64,000 nucleotides of DNA, from positions 113,484,746 through 113,548,745 of the forward strand of contig CM057826.1 of NCBI GenBank assembly GCA_030068075.1. Direction: 5' to 3'. A program made the position numbers and the translations under genes. Positions 1 to 10,925 of the stretch are shown piece after piece. The stretch comes from Paguma larvata (Eukaryota; Chordata; Mammalia; Carnivora; Viverridae). Below the pieces are notes generated by a model that was not told the origin of the DNA, searched no databases, and saw nothing but the letters and a program-made list of their open reading frames with translations. The first letter of the stretch is position 1; each line of letters starts with the position of its first letter.

Positions 1-550
1 TTTAGGAAAACTCTGGATGTTCCATACCTTCACTGATAGTTGTTGGTTTATGTCTATTTTACTTTCATCCTTCTTGGGTCTGTGCAGGAAAGCACTGTTT
101 TGTTTCTCTTGTTCACATGTCTCTGATAACTAACAGCACTGTCCACAGTTTCATCTTCACATTGTTACTAACTTTTGAGATTGTTCTCTTTGCAAATTAC
201 GAATTGTATGTCTGAGGTTTTTGCCGGTTTTTCTGTTGGACTGTCTTGTTAATTGATTAGTATCAACTCTGTCCATATTCTGAGTATGTGATTATCTTTA
301 AAGGAAAATAAGATAAAATATATAAATAATGAATCTGATAGATATATTTTGAGATGACAGGAAGAAAATTTCAAAATTAAGAGGTAGTTTTTAAAAGTTA
401 ATAAATAGGGTTAAAAAAACAAGTGAAGCAATTTAGAAGAAGAAAATATTCTGAAGTTACTTTGGTTATGGTCACTAAGGGTATGGATATTACTAAACAC
501 TGGATGGATCTCTACTCTAAAAATTCTATAACAATAAGAATTAATTTTCA
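1..550. other. unique AT-rich sequence, no feature recognised
   Basis: I see no coding region, RNA gene or recognisable repeat here. The sequence is AT-rich and ends where a MIR remnant begins. Confidence 0.5.
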
Positions 551-705
551 GTGAGTTCCAGGTACTATGTTAAGTACTTTGCATCCATCGTACTTAATTC
601 TTCCCATCCTGAAGGGAAGATTATATTAAGTTCCAGGGGAGGCAACTGAGGCAAATTTGCTCAAGGTCATACACTGGGACCGAGGATTGTTGACTCCATA
701 AACCT
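551..705 (-). mobile_element. MIR SINE remnant
   Basis: Read on the minus strand this follows the MIR body. On the plus strand it shows a 'ggtactatgttaagtacttt' opening, a 'gaggcaactgaggca' segment and a 'ctcaaggtcatacactggga' segment, in the order of an inverted MIR. It is old and diverged, with no target duplication visible. Confidence 0.75.
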
Positions 706-1060
706 GGTGATTAATGCAATACTATAGAAAAAGTCCAACCAGTCTTTTAAATACACAGAGCCACTGATGAACAAAAGAGCTCTAACAGACAGAACATAGG
801 TCCTAAAAGAAAATGTTAAATACAGTGTTATTCATCTTGAAGAAAAAAAAGTTTTGCCTAAATTAATGCCTTTAAGTATGAAAAGTTATTTTAGGGAAGA
901 AAAATCCTTGGAAACTATAAGATATGGAAATGGATACATATTAAAGCATGGAAGATTCACTTATTAACAATAACTTCCTGGATTATGAGTGATAGCATTT
1001 CAAAAATTATTGAGCATAGCATTCACAGTCTCACCTCATTACCGTATTGCTCACTATTCT

Positions 1061-1425
1061 TTTAGCCTCCTGTAAAAGCCCAGCAAACTTCTGGGTGCCA
1101 AATGCATTTCCATGTGTTCTGACTTTGTATATACAGTGTTTTACGTCATCTTCTTCATTTGACGTCTTACTTCTACAAAAGCTTATTTAAATAACACCTA
1201 CTCTGTGAAGCCCTCGCCAGGTCTCCCTCTGTGTCCAGGAAAAGGTCTCACATGTCTTTAAGTGAGCTTTAACTGAAGCACAGATCATGTGTTATGAGTG
1301 AATTAGTCATTTATGTGTGTATCTGTCCCACAGGATTCAGAGCTTTGACTGGGGGAAGAGGGGTCTTTCCATCATTATTTGTAGCTGGCATGTAGTGAGT
1401 CCTAAATAAATATTATTAAGTAAAA
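1061..1425 (+). mobile_element. L2 LINE 3' end
   Basis: The order of landmarks fits the L2 3' untranslated end: a 'ctctgtgaagccctcgccag' segment, then 'tagctggcatgtagtgagtc' running into 'ctaaataaatatt'. It is non-coding and strongly diverged. Confidence 0.65.
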
Positions 1426-1764
1426 GTCAGAGCCACAAATGTGTGAAAAGTTTGGTATGTTAAAAGACAAATAAAGCATGCTAGCACTGTGATGTGTGGT
1501 AGCTGACATCTGTCTCAGAGCCAAGGGACAAGAAAGGAGGAGGACTGTGGAGAACAGAGAAAGCCCGCCCAGACTAAAGTGGAACCGACTCCTGAGTTCT
1601 GATCAATTGTTGGAAAGCTGGAATGCAGACCCCATGATGCCAGAACCTCTCGTTTAATCAAGAGAGGAAGAAATCAAAGCCCATTTATTCATTCATCCAT
1701 TTGTGTATGTGTGAGACCACCCAATATTTACATCTTGCTAATTGATTTTTAAAAATCACTTTGC

Positions 1765-1976
1765 GGGGCAGCTGGGTGACTCAGTTGGTTGAGCGTTGGA
1801 CTGTGGCTCAGGTCATGACCTTGTGGTTTGAGAGTTCGAGCCCTTCATTGGGCTCGTGGCTGTCAGTGCAGAGCCTGCTTCGGATCCTCCATCCCCCTCT
1901 CTTTGTCCCTCCTTTGCTCACACTCTCTTTCTCTCTCTCAAAATAAATAAACAAACAAACAAAGAAATAAACATTC
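1765..1976 (+). mobile_element. SINEC (carnivore tRNA-Lys SINE), full length
   Basis: The head 'ggggcagctgggtgactcag' contains the A-box region and 'gagttcgagccc' is the B box. A CT-rich stretch and an AAATAAA-type tail follow. A perfect 14-bp target duplication, 'aaaaatcactttgc', lies at 1751-1764 and 1977-1990, which proves insertion and gives exact borders. The 61-residue reading frame starting at 1761 is only a translation of this SINE. Confidence 0.97.
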
Positions 1977-1990
1977 AAAAATCACTTTGC

Positions 1991-2902
1991 AAGACAAAAA
2001 ACAAAATCATGTATCTACAGGTCAAATTTGGTTAGTATGTCTTTTACTTGTAATTCCTGGCACAAAGGCATCATATCTGAATATCCAGTAATAAAAGATT
2101 CTGCTACCCTGCCCCTGTTTCCCAGGAAGCTAGGGAAATACGTGAAAGACCTTTAATAAAACCAAGGAAACTATACCCTGGAATGGCCTGGAGAAGGCTA
2201 CTTGTCAATCTGTCTTGGATAACTTAGTCATTGACTTTAAGTCATATCAGGAAGCATGATCGTGTAGGCCGCATGCCACCCTGCGGTCTGACAATCTGTG
2301 AGATGAGCTATCGAGGTGAAGTACTCGACTAGTTAAAACATGACTCCACATTTGCATTTTCTGTTTTATCAAGCCTATCAGAGTCTGCAGAGGCCTTACG
2401 TGGGAGCACTTACGTGGGAGACTTAAAAGTGGCTGAAGACCGCTACGAGTCTGACGGTGAACTGGCTTACTAAGTACATGGTTAGCTGGTTGCTCCAACC
2501 TCACAAAAATAAGAAATAACAAATAAACACTAGCGACAGCAACAGCCCAATGTCATCTTTGTGAACTTATCTCAGGAATCCTGATCAAAAGCTTAGTTCA
2601 ACTAGGATTTCAGAGACTAAAGTGAAGACTTTCATCTTTTGCCTAAATATGTTTAATCAAACAAAAATAAAAAGGCCAACTCGCACCTGGACTAAACCTA
2701 TGACTCTTGATGCCATAAGATTCATTCATTAACAAGCCTCGAAGAGTTTTTGTGAAAATTAAATGGGATGCTATAAAGAAAGAATTTCACACTTCACCCT
2801 GCGACATAGTAGTGGCATAAGAAGTAATGCTAATTATTTTACTTTTGTTTTTAATTAAGCTAGCCAGACATAAAACATACGAATGCTTTAAAGATCAATG
2901 GT
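1991..2902. other. unannotated sequence
   Basis: No recognised repeat or gene. A 12-bp motif, 'cttacgtgggag', occurs twice at 2395-2406 and 2409-2420. The 91-residue minus-strand frame at 2247-2522 resembles no family I know. Confidence 0.4.
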
Positions 2903-2989
2903 TATCTTCGGACTTAGGCTCTGGTCATGATCTCACCATTTTGTGAATTTGGGCCCCATGTCGGGCTCTGTGCTGGCAGCTGCTCCCTT

Positions 2990-3025
<36 letters not shown>

Positions 3026-3095
3026 CCCCCCCCGCCACTCTCGCTGTCTCTGTCTCTCTCAAAGTAAATACAAACTTAAAAATACTTAAAAATTT
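2903..3095 (+). mobile_element. SINEC, 5'-truncated, with expanded CT tract
   Basis: The copy lacks the usual 'cctgggtggctcag' head and begins in the region before 'ggtcatgatctcacc'. The body continues through 'gggctctgtgctgg', then a (CT)n run near 2993-3022, a run of C, and an A-rich tail. The flanks near 2888-2905 and 3100-3117 are similar but not a clean duplication. Confidence 0.9.
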
Positions 3096-3117
3096 TAAAA
3101 AAGGATAAACGGTTATT

Positions 3118-4810
3118 ATTGGTTTATTTTTAAGGAGGACTGTAGGAAGTTTCCTATACCAAAGCTCACAGAATGTGGCTTCAGGATGGCTAAATAGAAG
3201 CCGTCAGCACACCGGGTCCAGGGATCAATTGGCCCACCTGGAGGCCATCTCACTCCCACTTTGCTCTAATTTTGTGAAGACCCAGAGCATGCGTCCCCCG
3301 TGCCCCCAGGGACTAGGGTGCTTACTAAAGTGCTAGGAGAGAAAGGGAATCTACTTCACCATTTCACCTTAGAGTTCAAGTTGGAAATGTCAAGTACTAG
3401 TCTCCAGACTAAAGTCTCCGGACAAGTGTCCGTGACTTTACAGGACCACAGAATTCTTAATAAAATAGGAATTAATGTTTTAAAAATAAATCCTGCATTT
3501 CTGAGTGGGGATGATACGGAGTTATAATTTTCATGGTTAAATTGTTAAATGTAAACATTTAAAAATGTATTGTAATTTTTGAAACTCTATTTTGGAATTT
3601 CTGCTTTTTTTAACATACAGTATTACATAAATGAGTGAGGTGACCGGGGCCTCTCTCCACCTTGGAAATGGTCTGTGGTACATAGAGGAGCTTTGTCAGG
3701 ACAGTAAGCTCCTAGAGATATCAGATGTACATTTCTGGGATAAGGACACTTTGCTTCTTATGTTTATTTCCTGTTGCATTTTCATATAGTCCTTTCTCCA
3801 TAAAGACTCCAAGAACAAATAACATAACTTCAGTGGACGTTGCTGAATGGCTCCGTTGGTTAGTTATACCACCTTACTTTACAACGATGCTAGCAAAGGC
3901 AATAGAGAAAATCACTTTTCTTTCTAGCAATTTTGGTGATGCTTTTGATACACAATTGATGTTAGCAGTAGACTCTATGCAATCATTTGGAAAAAATGAA
4001 GCCATTTCAATAGAATGAAAAGTGTTCTGATATTCTTATGCATCATGACTGGTATATAAAACATTGTGAGATGTTATGCTCTATTTCTCTGTTCTCTCTA
4101 CGTACACACATATATACACACACATATCCACACATCTTTATATAAGTGAGCAATAAACCCTTATGGAAAGGATGAATCGCTGGGAAGAAAAATGCCTTGG
4201 GTCTTGTCTGGGAAGTGCAGTGTATGCTGTACTTGCATAACGATGCTCAATTCAATTCGAGTTCAAGATAAACAATAACTCTCTCAGTCCAAAGCTACAG
4301 TATATATTTAGTATATATACATGCCATATAGTGCTAAATCTGGCAACTCTAACTCAGAAGTAAAGAAAGAATAAAACCACAACACTTGAAACTGCCTTGT
4401 GTGGGGTGAGTTAGAGAATGTCCATGGCAGTGTGCACCTGCTGTGAACTGACACACACTAGGTGCTCAGTAAATGGTGGCTCCCAACATTCCCCAGGTAG
4501 GAAGGCTAAGTGGGAATTCCCCCTTTCAGATCCTCTTGGAAGATAACAGAAGCTAGGTAAGTCTGAAAGCAAAAACAGAACTCTGACATGCTACAAATAC
4601 TAATATTTAACAAAATAACACTTTCGACACCACTGAGATTTGAGGTGATAAATGATTTACAATTATGAGAATTTTTTTTCAATATTAATTTACTAGGTTG
4701 TAGACAATGAGTGGTCCAGTGAAGGTTACATGTTTAAAAGTGGCTGGGAATTTCCTCTTACACGGTCAGTTTATCATTTCAGCTGCTAAATCCACACAGC
4801 CCTTGTTGAC
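3118..4810. other. unannotated sequence with a short CA/TA-rich tract
   Basis: No gene is supported. 4100-4136 is a degenerate (CA)n/(TA)n tract. Short open frames at 3300-3527 and 3725-4018 have no recognisable domains and are within chance length. A short piece near 4450-4480 resembles the terminal part of an L2 or MIR copy. Confidence 0.4.
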
Positions 4811-4814
4811 TACA

Positions 4815-4930
4815 GGGCCTGGGTCAGTGATGGGCTTTGTCTCCATGTGACAGATGAGAAAACTGAGGTCTGGCTGAGGCTCAGAAAGCCAGACATGATG
4901 GAACAAGGTCTCGAATACGGGAGCAGGACT
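4815..4930 (-). mobile_element. probable MIR remnant
   Basis: The 'gacagatgagaaaactgagg' segment followed by a 'gaacaaggtctcgaa' stretch resembles the inverted MIR order. The copy is short and diverged, so this is a tentative call. Confidence 0.5.
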
Positions 4931-5539
4931 TGCCTCACGGGCTGAGACCTGAACAGTCACACGGGGCCCATGTCCAGACACGTCCTGCTCTTGGAGTTTA
5001 ATACTGCTCACTCAGTGTCTTGAATTTCTTAATAATAATTTGTTCTCTGAATTTATGTTGTATAAGTGGGATGGGACAATGCACCATCTATGCAATATAC
5101 ACGTACGTATAATACACAAAGTATGATCACATATGTAATGATTCCATACATCACAAAATAGTCTACTTTCAAACCCCCCCCCAAATATTCTAAAAAATGC
5201 CTGTTTTTCAGCAGTTGATTGGCTCTATCCTGCATCTAAACAACTCTCATAGGTTGCATTTGATCATTATGTCTTTTACATCTTTTTCCTTTTATCACAC
5301 AGACGTTTCCCTTTTCTAATGCTATTAATCTGCTGGAGAAGCTGCTTCTTGTGTCCTGTATTATGGCTCACATTCTGGCAGAAGCCTGGGTTATTAGCTA
5401 TTGTGGCACCTGCCCGACACGGTGTATCTTGAGTCTACCTAAAGAGGTCAAAATGTGAAGAAGGAAAATCATGTTATTCCTCCTCATCATTATATATTGA
5501 TAATTCACAGACCTTATTTCCAGCTTAGACCCGTCTACT
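4931..5539. other. unannotated AT-rich sequence
   Basis: No recognised gene or repeat. There is a run of nine C at about 5175-5183. Confidence 0.4.
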
Positions 5540-6300
5540 GAACTTCCGTCCTATGTATCCGACTGGATATTCGAAGTTTGTTTTATTCCCTTCCTTTACA
5601 TGTCCAAAACAGAGTCTGATTTTTCAATCTTCTCTCCAAAAGCACATTTGCAAAATTCTGCATTCATGCATTAAATGGTCTACCCCTTTCTAGTCTTTCA
5701 GAGCAAACACTTGATGTCAACACTCTTTCACCCAAACCTATGTATTTTCCTGCAACAGAACATGTTTGTTCTAACTTCACACATACACAGAATTGACCAC
5801 TTCATACCAGCCCCCACTGCCATCAGTCTGATTCAAGCCACCATCATGTCTCTCCTGGACTGGTCCCAACTCATCTCTTTGTTCTTGCCCTTTCCTTGGG
5901 CATCTATTCGCAACACAGCTGTTAGAATTATCTTGTTAAAATGTAAATCTTATCAGGTCCCTGCTCGGCTCACCACCTCTTGTTGGCTTCCCATCTCACT
6001 CAGCATAAAAGCTGATGTTCCTATGAAGTACCAAGAACTACAAGCTTTACATTATCTGGCCTCCTATTAACTTTCTGACCGACGTTATCTCATGTTCTAC
6101 TGCCTTTTGTCCATTTTTTTTCCTTGAGCTACACTGCTTTTCCGGCTGTTCCTCCAATACACCAGGCATGCTTCCATGTGGACTTGTTATTCCCTCTGCC
6201 TAGAAGAATGCTATTTCCTAGCTCTTTTATTGTTAATCCTCACTAGAATATCAACTCCTTCAATAGTTTATATTTTTCTTTGCTGACTGATGTTTCTACT
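5540..6300 (+). mobile_element. L2 LINE fragment with decayed ORF2 C-terminal region
   Basis: The order matches L2: a segment resembling 'catgtccaaaacagagtctg', then a 'ttcaagccaccatcatgtctc' region, then 'cttcccatctcactcagc', then a tRNA-like 'ttgttattccctctgcctag' region. The 131-residue frame at 5675-6070 owes its length partly to the old L2 reverse-transcriptase C-terminal reading frame, for example the residues QATIMSLLD and CWLPISLS. Frameshifts and stops show it is dead. Confidence 0.8.
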
Positions 6301-6320
6301 TAGCATTAGAACCCTATAAC

Positions 6321-6685
6321 TGTTCTAGTCTGAATATATGTGTCACCTCAAAATTAATATATTGAGACTTAATATCCAATGTGATGGTATTAGGAGTGGG
6401 ACTTCTGAGAGGCCCTCGGATCAAGAGGGTGGAGCCCTCCTGAATGGGATTAGTGCTCCTGTAAAATAGAGTTCACAGAGATCCCTCAGTCCTTTTGCCA
6501 TGAGAGGACACAGGGAGAAGACACCCATCTAGGAACCAGGTAGCAGACTTTCACCAGATCAAAGATCTACCAGGGCTTTGATTCTGGACTTGCCCTCCTC
6601 CAGAACTGGGAGAAAAAAATTCCTGTTGTTTATGAGCCACCTAGTTTATGGTATTCTGTCACAGCAATCCAAAGAGACTAAGACA
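6321..6685 (+). mobile_element. MaLR-type solo LTR (MLT1/MST-like)
   Basis: A 365-bp element starts TGTTCT and ends AGACA. It contains 'ccaatgtgatggtattagga' and 'ggtggagccctcctgaatgg', which are characteristic of MaLR LTRs, and a 'ccagaactgggagaaa' segment near the end. A perfect 5-bp target duplication, 'ataac', flanks it at 6316-6320 and 6686-6690. There is no internal region, so it is a solo LTR left by recombination. Confidence 0.85.
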
Positions 6686-6690
6686 ATAAC

Positions 6691-7519
6691 TTCCCTTATT
6701 TGTTGACTCTTCTACTAGAAGAAAAGCATCCTGATGGTGGGCTTTATTTTTCTATCTTATGTACTACTATATTCTCAAGCACGAGGAACAAAGCTATACA
6801 CTAAGAACCACTCAAGGAAGTATTCAATATGAACTTATTGAGTAAATGTGATATAATTATCATCATCATCATTACCATCATCGTACTCATTTTACTCTAT
6901 GCACGTGAGACCTTTTCTTTGATTTCTAGCTGTGTGGTACGTCCCTCCTTATTTGTATATCTGCTTCTCTTTTTATCTTCCATGTTATTCTTTTCAGAAA
7001 CAGGTTGAAAACAAGCCTTAAGAGCTTTGGTGTCCTCAGTTTTTTCTACCTCAGTGGTCATTGGTATGAAAGCAGTAGCTCTAATTACTTCACTAGAAAA
7101 TTTCTTTAGTGTGCAGAACTGCTTCTGTTTCTGGTCCTCCAGGCACAGAGACACCAAGAAAACAAAGTTAATTAGGCACTTCAGAGTCTAGACAACTGCA
7201 TGACAAAATCTAGCCAGAGGATTTCCATTTTACCCTGAAGGTTGGTAGAGTTAGTGACTGTGAGAAGTGCTTCCAAGATGCCCTGGTAGAAAACGATGCT
7301 AATCAAGCTATCATTGAAAGGCAATTGAGCCATGAAATGGATGGTCTGCCCTTCTGTCTAGAGTACAGGCTGCTGGCTTTCTCTTGATGATTTGCAATGT
7401 TCCTGAAAGAAGAACAGCTCTGCCTAAACCCCAAGATTTTCTTCTGCAGCCTGCTAGAATTTCAACTGGGCAAGGGCTAATAAATGAAAACAATGTAAGT
7501 TAGAATGTATGAGGTACAA
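6691..7519. other. unannotated sequence with short ATC repeat
   Basis: 6857-6885 is a degenerate (ATC)n tract. The minus-strand frame of 86 residues at 6897-7157 is lysine- and glutamate-rich but matches no family I recognise. I do not call it a gene. Confidence 0.4.
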
Positions 7520-7731
7520 CAATGGTTTCCAAACGGGGCCAGTATGGTGAGGAAAAATAAATAAGCAATGTCTGCAGACATTTTTGGTTGTCGCAACTGG
7601 GATCATGCTACCGGCATTTAATGCATAGTGACCAGGGATGCTGCTAAACATCGTATAATTCACAGGATACACCCAACAACAAAAAGTCACCTGGTCCAAA
7701 ATATCAGTTGTAGCTTGGTAGAGAAACACTG
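7520..7731 (-). mobile_element. MER20-type hAT DNA transposon
   Basis: The 212-bp copy runs from 'caatggtttccaaac' to 'gagaaacactg', which are near-inverted ends. Inside is 'gcagacatttttggttgtcg' followed by 'gatgctgctaaacat', diagnostic of non-autonomous MER20 read on the minus strand. It has no coding capacity. Confidence 0.85.
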
Positions 7732-7859
7732 TTACAGAAGAATCATACCTTGAGTCTACAAATACTACTCCTATCACTTGACTTATAAATGGCATTTAAG
7801 GAAAAGAATCAGCACTATCTTCATGTGGACTTGGGAATAACCCACTTTCCTGCTTTTTA

Positions 7860-8145
7860 TTCTATCTTTTACAGCAAACTTTCTGAGTCTCCTTGGGTAT
7901 TTCTCCTTATCTCCCAGACCTATGACTTAGGGTTCAATTCTTGAATCTTTTTGTGCTACATACTTGTTAGGTAATCCAGTGTTAGGACTTTAAACACCAA
8001 TGACATATTAAACATTCCTAAGTTTATATTATTTCTGACTTAGAACTCCAGACTAGCATAACCAATTGCTACTTGACTTCTCTATTATGTGCCTATTAGA
8101 TATCTCAAGCCTTGTATGTCTAAAATTATATTTCCAGAGAAGGAG
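7860..8145 (+). mobile_element. L2 LINE fragment
   Basis: The order of similarity follows the L2 segment just after the reverse-transcriptase catalytic box: 'ctcccagacctatgactta', then a 'tgacttctctattatgtgcc' segment, then 'cctattagatatctcaagcc'. It is highly decayed. Confidence 0.6.
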
Positions 8146-8289
8146 TCCAAGAGAGAGTGCAGAAAAGGCCTAAACTCACCGCCTGCCATGAACATACAAA
8201 ATCTACATCTTCCAGAAGAACTGAGTCCGAGTCCTGATTGAACAGCTTCTATACAGCAAAGCAAAGGATAGAAGAGTGACACCAGAGAA

Positions 8290-9040
8290 CCCTCGTGCGC
8301 CATTGGTAAGGATGTAAATTGGTGCAGCCACTATGAAAAACAGTATGGAAGGTCCTCAAAAAATGAATAGAAGTATCATGTAATCCACTATGGATATGTA
8401 CTTAAGGAACATGAAAAGTCTAATTTGAGAAGATAAAGGTACCCTTATGTTTACTGGAGCATTATCTACAATAGCCAAATTATGGAAGCAACCCAAGTGT
8501 CCATCGAGAGACAAATGGATAAAATAATGTGGTACATACCCACAATGGAATATCAATCAGCTATAAAAAGAATGATATCTTGTCATTTGTGACAACATGA
8601 CGGACCTAGAGGTATTATGTTAAGTGAAATAAATCAGACAAAGTCAAATACCAGATGATTTCACTTATATATGGAATCTAGAAATCAAAAGCAACCAACA
8701 AACCATAACAACAACAAAAGAAACAACACATAAATACAGAGAAGCAACTAGTGGTTGCCAGAGGAGAGAGAGGTTGGAGGATAGGCAAAATACGTAAAGA
8801 GGATTAAGAGGCATAAACTTCTGTTATGAAATAAATAAGTCACCGGATGAAAAGTACAGCATAAGGAATATATCCAATAATATTTTAATAATGCTTTATA
8901 GCAACAGATGGTAAACATACTTATCATGGTGAAGACTGAGTACTGTACAGAAATATTAACTCATTATGTTGTACATTTGAAACTAATATAACACTATTTG
9001 TTAACTATACTTCAATAATAAAAAATATATAAAAACAAAA
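8290..9040 (+). mobile_element. L1 LINE 3' end (end of ORF2 and 3'UTR)
   Basis: The sequence is collinear with the mammalian L1 3' end: 'ggtgcagccactatgaaaaa', 'tatggaagcaacccaagtgt', 'cacaatggaatatcaatcag', 'tagtggttgccagagg' and 'gttgtacatttgaaactaat'. It is truncated at the 5' side and ends in an A-rich stretch. Another L1 5' region begins almost at once. Confidence 0.9.
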
Positions 9041-9044
9041 GACA

Positions 9045-9904
9045 ACTAGACTATAAGTGAAGGAAACCCATTTACCAACCCTAGAACATCCACCAAACAA
9101 TGAAGGAACTTGTGAAACTCTCTCTGGAGTGGTAGGTAATGATGAACACCATTTTTATACCCTTCCCCCAACCTAACAGCACACATAGGAGCAGGACTTA
9201 GTCCTCCATCTAGCATGCATCTCAGCAAGCTGTGGTCGCCTAGCCCTCACCAGCTTCAGCCACCCTTACAAGGTGGCTCCCTATGCATGCGCATCCCAAC
9301 TCCATCCATCCCGCCAAGCCCGCTGTGGTAACACATCCTGCGAAACCCCCAACATGCACCCAGAATTGCTCTAGCCATTTTGTCTAAGTGATGTGGGCAT
9401 AAGCACCTGGGACGTCCCTGGCCTGCACCCACTTCAGCTCCAGATGTCCTGCAGAGGCACCCCCTGTGTTAAGTGCTCCTGCTCAAATGCACCTAAGATA
9501 CAGGTGTCCCACCAGGACAGCCTAAGCACAGAGCTCTATGGGACACAGTGGTCAAAACCCACTTCAGACCCAGCTGTCCCACCAAGGCGCCACCTGTGTG
9601 GAGCACCTTCCCCGGCTCCAGTTGCCCCACTGGGAGTGTCTAGCATGGGGGGACCCCGTGACCCACCAGCCCATACCTGCTTTAGTTCCAGATGTCCTGC
9701 CAGGGCGCCTGCTGCACAGACTGTCCCCGTCATACTTGCTGCAGTTACACAGGGTGCCCTGGGACAACTCCTCCACCCCTCTTCTCCCTTGCCCCCACAC
9801 ACATCCACTACAAGTTTCCAGGCACATATGTTCTACACAAGGGACAATCCGACACAAGTCCTCTCCTTCAAGACAAGGAAAGGTAGTTGTCTCCTTTAAG
9901 CCAT
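9045..9904 (+). promoter_or_regulatory. L1 5'UTR, GC-rich with repeated modules
   Basis: This stretch is richer in G+C than its surroundings and leads directly into L1 ORF1-type sequence, the position of an L1 internal promoter. Three related modules of roughly 120 bp start near 9430, 9560 and 9678. Each holds a variant of 'ttcagctccagatgtcctgc' followed by a GGCGCC-like segment. The long frames on both strands (168, 122, 97 and 90 residues between 9393 and 9906) follow from low stop density in GC-rich DNA, not from genes. Confidence 0.7.
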
Positions 9905-10266
9905 AAAAATAAACACATAAAATCTAACAAAATGAGGACACAGAGGAATATGCTCCCAAATCAAAGAACAATACAAAACTTCAGGAAAAATAAAAACATA
10001 AACACAAAACACTAAATGAGACAGAGAGAAGCGATCTACTCAATAAAGAGTTGAAAGTTATTGTTGTAAACGTCCTCAGCAGACTTGAAGGAAAAGTGGG
10101 TGAATGCGTGAGTTCAGTAAGAATTTCAAAAAAAAAAAGACAGCAAATATTTAAAAAGAATCAGATCTGAATAATATAATAACTAAAATGAAAAATAACC
10201 TAGAGGGATTCAATAGTAGATTAGATCATACAAAGTGGATCAGTAATTTAAAAGACAGGTGAATGG

Positions 10267-10509
10267 GGACACCTGGGTGGCTCAGTCAGTTAAGTGTCCA
10301 ACTTCAGCTCAGGTCATGATATCGCAGCTTGTGAGTTCGAACCCTACATCTGTGCTGACAGCTCAGAGCCTGGAGCCTGCTTTGGATTCTGTGTCTCCCT
10401 CTCTCTCCACCCCTCCCTTGCTCATGCTCTGCCTCTCTGTCTCTCTCTCTCTCTCTCTCAAAATAAATAAACATTAAAAAGTAATAACTAGCTAGCTAGC
10501 TAACTAAAA

Positions 10510-10564
<55 letters not shown>

Positions 10565-10566
10565 AT
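10267..10566 (+). mobile_element. SINEC inside the L1, with expanded tail
   Basis: A full head with A box, B box 'gagttcgaaccc', CT stretch and tail are present. The tail has grown into CTAG repeats (about 10490-10505) and then (AAAT)n. 'gtgaatgg' at 10259-10266 and 10567-10574 looks like an 8-bp target duplication, so the microsatellite is part of the SINE tail. Confidence 0.93.
10506..10566 (+). repeat. (AAAT)n microsatellite, about 15 units
   Basis: An almost uninterrupted AAAT array of about 60 bp lies at the end of a SINE tail. Pure tetranucleotide arrays of this length are usually length-variable. Confidence 0.95.
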
Positions 10567-10587
10567 GTGAATGGTCTAAATGCTCCC

Positions 10588-10925
10588 TGGATGTACCTAG
10601 AAGGTATAACAATAAGTGAAGTAAATCTGTCAGACAAAGACAAATACCATATGATTTTACTCATCTGTGGAATTTAAGAAATAAAACAACAAAAAAAGAG
10701 ACAGATGAACAAACAAAAATGCCCTCTAAAATACACCTCTCTGGTGGTTGCCAGAGAGGATTTGGGGTAGAGGATTCGGGTGAAAGAGATAAAGAGGATT
10801 AAGAGTACACTTCTCTTGATGAGCACTGACAAATGTATAGAATATCATTGGATAATTACAGTGTACAGCTGAGACTAATATAACACCGTATGATAATTGT
10901 ATTTGAATTAAAAACTTAAAAATAC
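10588..10925 (+). mobile_element. nested L1 3'-end fragment
   Basis: L1 3'-end landmarks ('aataagtgaagtaaatctgt', 'ctggtggttgccagagagg', 'gctgagactaatataacac') interrupt the endonuclease part of ORF2. The endonuclease sequence breaks off at 'gtctaaatgctcc' and resumes at 'agggtgactgaatggatta'. Confidence 0.75.

Noticed and set aside
5675..6070. 131-residue frame with reverse-transcriptase-like residues
   Set aside because: It is a decayed L2 ORF2 fragment; the flanking DNA follows L2 without a usable gene structure.
9393..9906. Long open frames on both strands (up to 168 residues)
   Set aside because: They lie in the GC-rich L1 5'UTR, are open in several frames at once and have no domain. 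Low stop density explains them.
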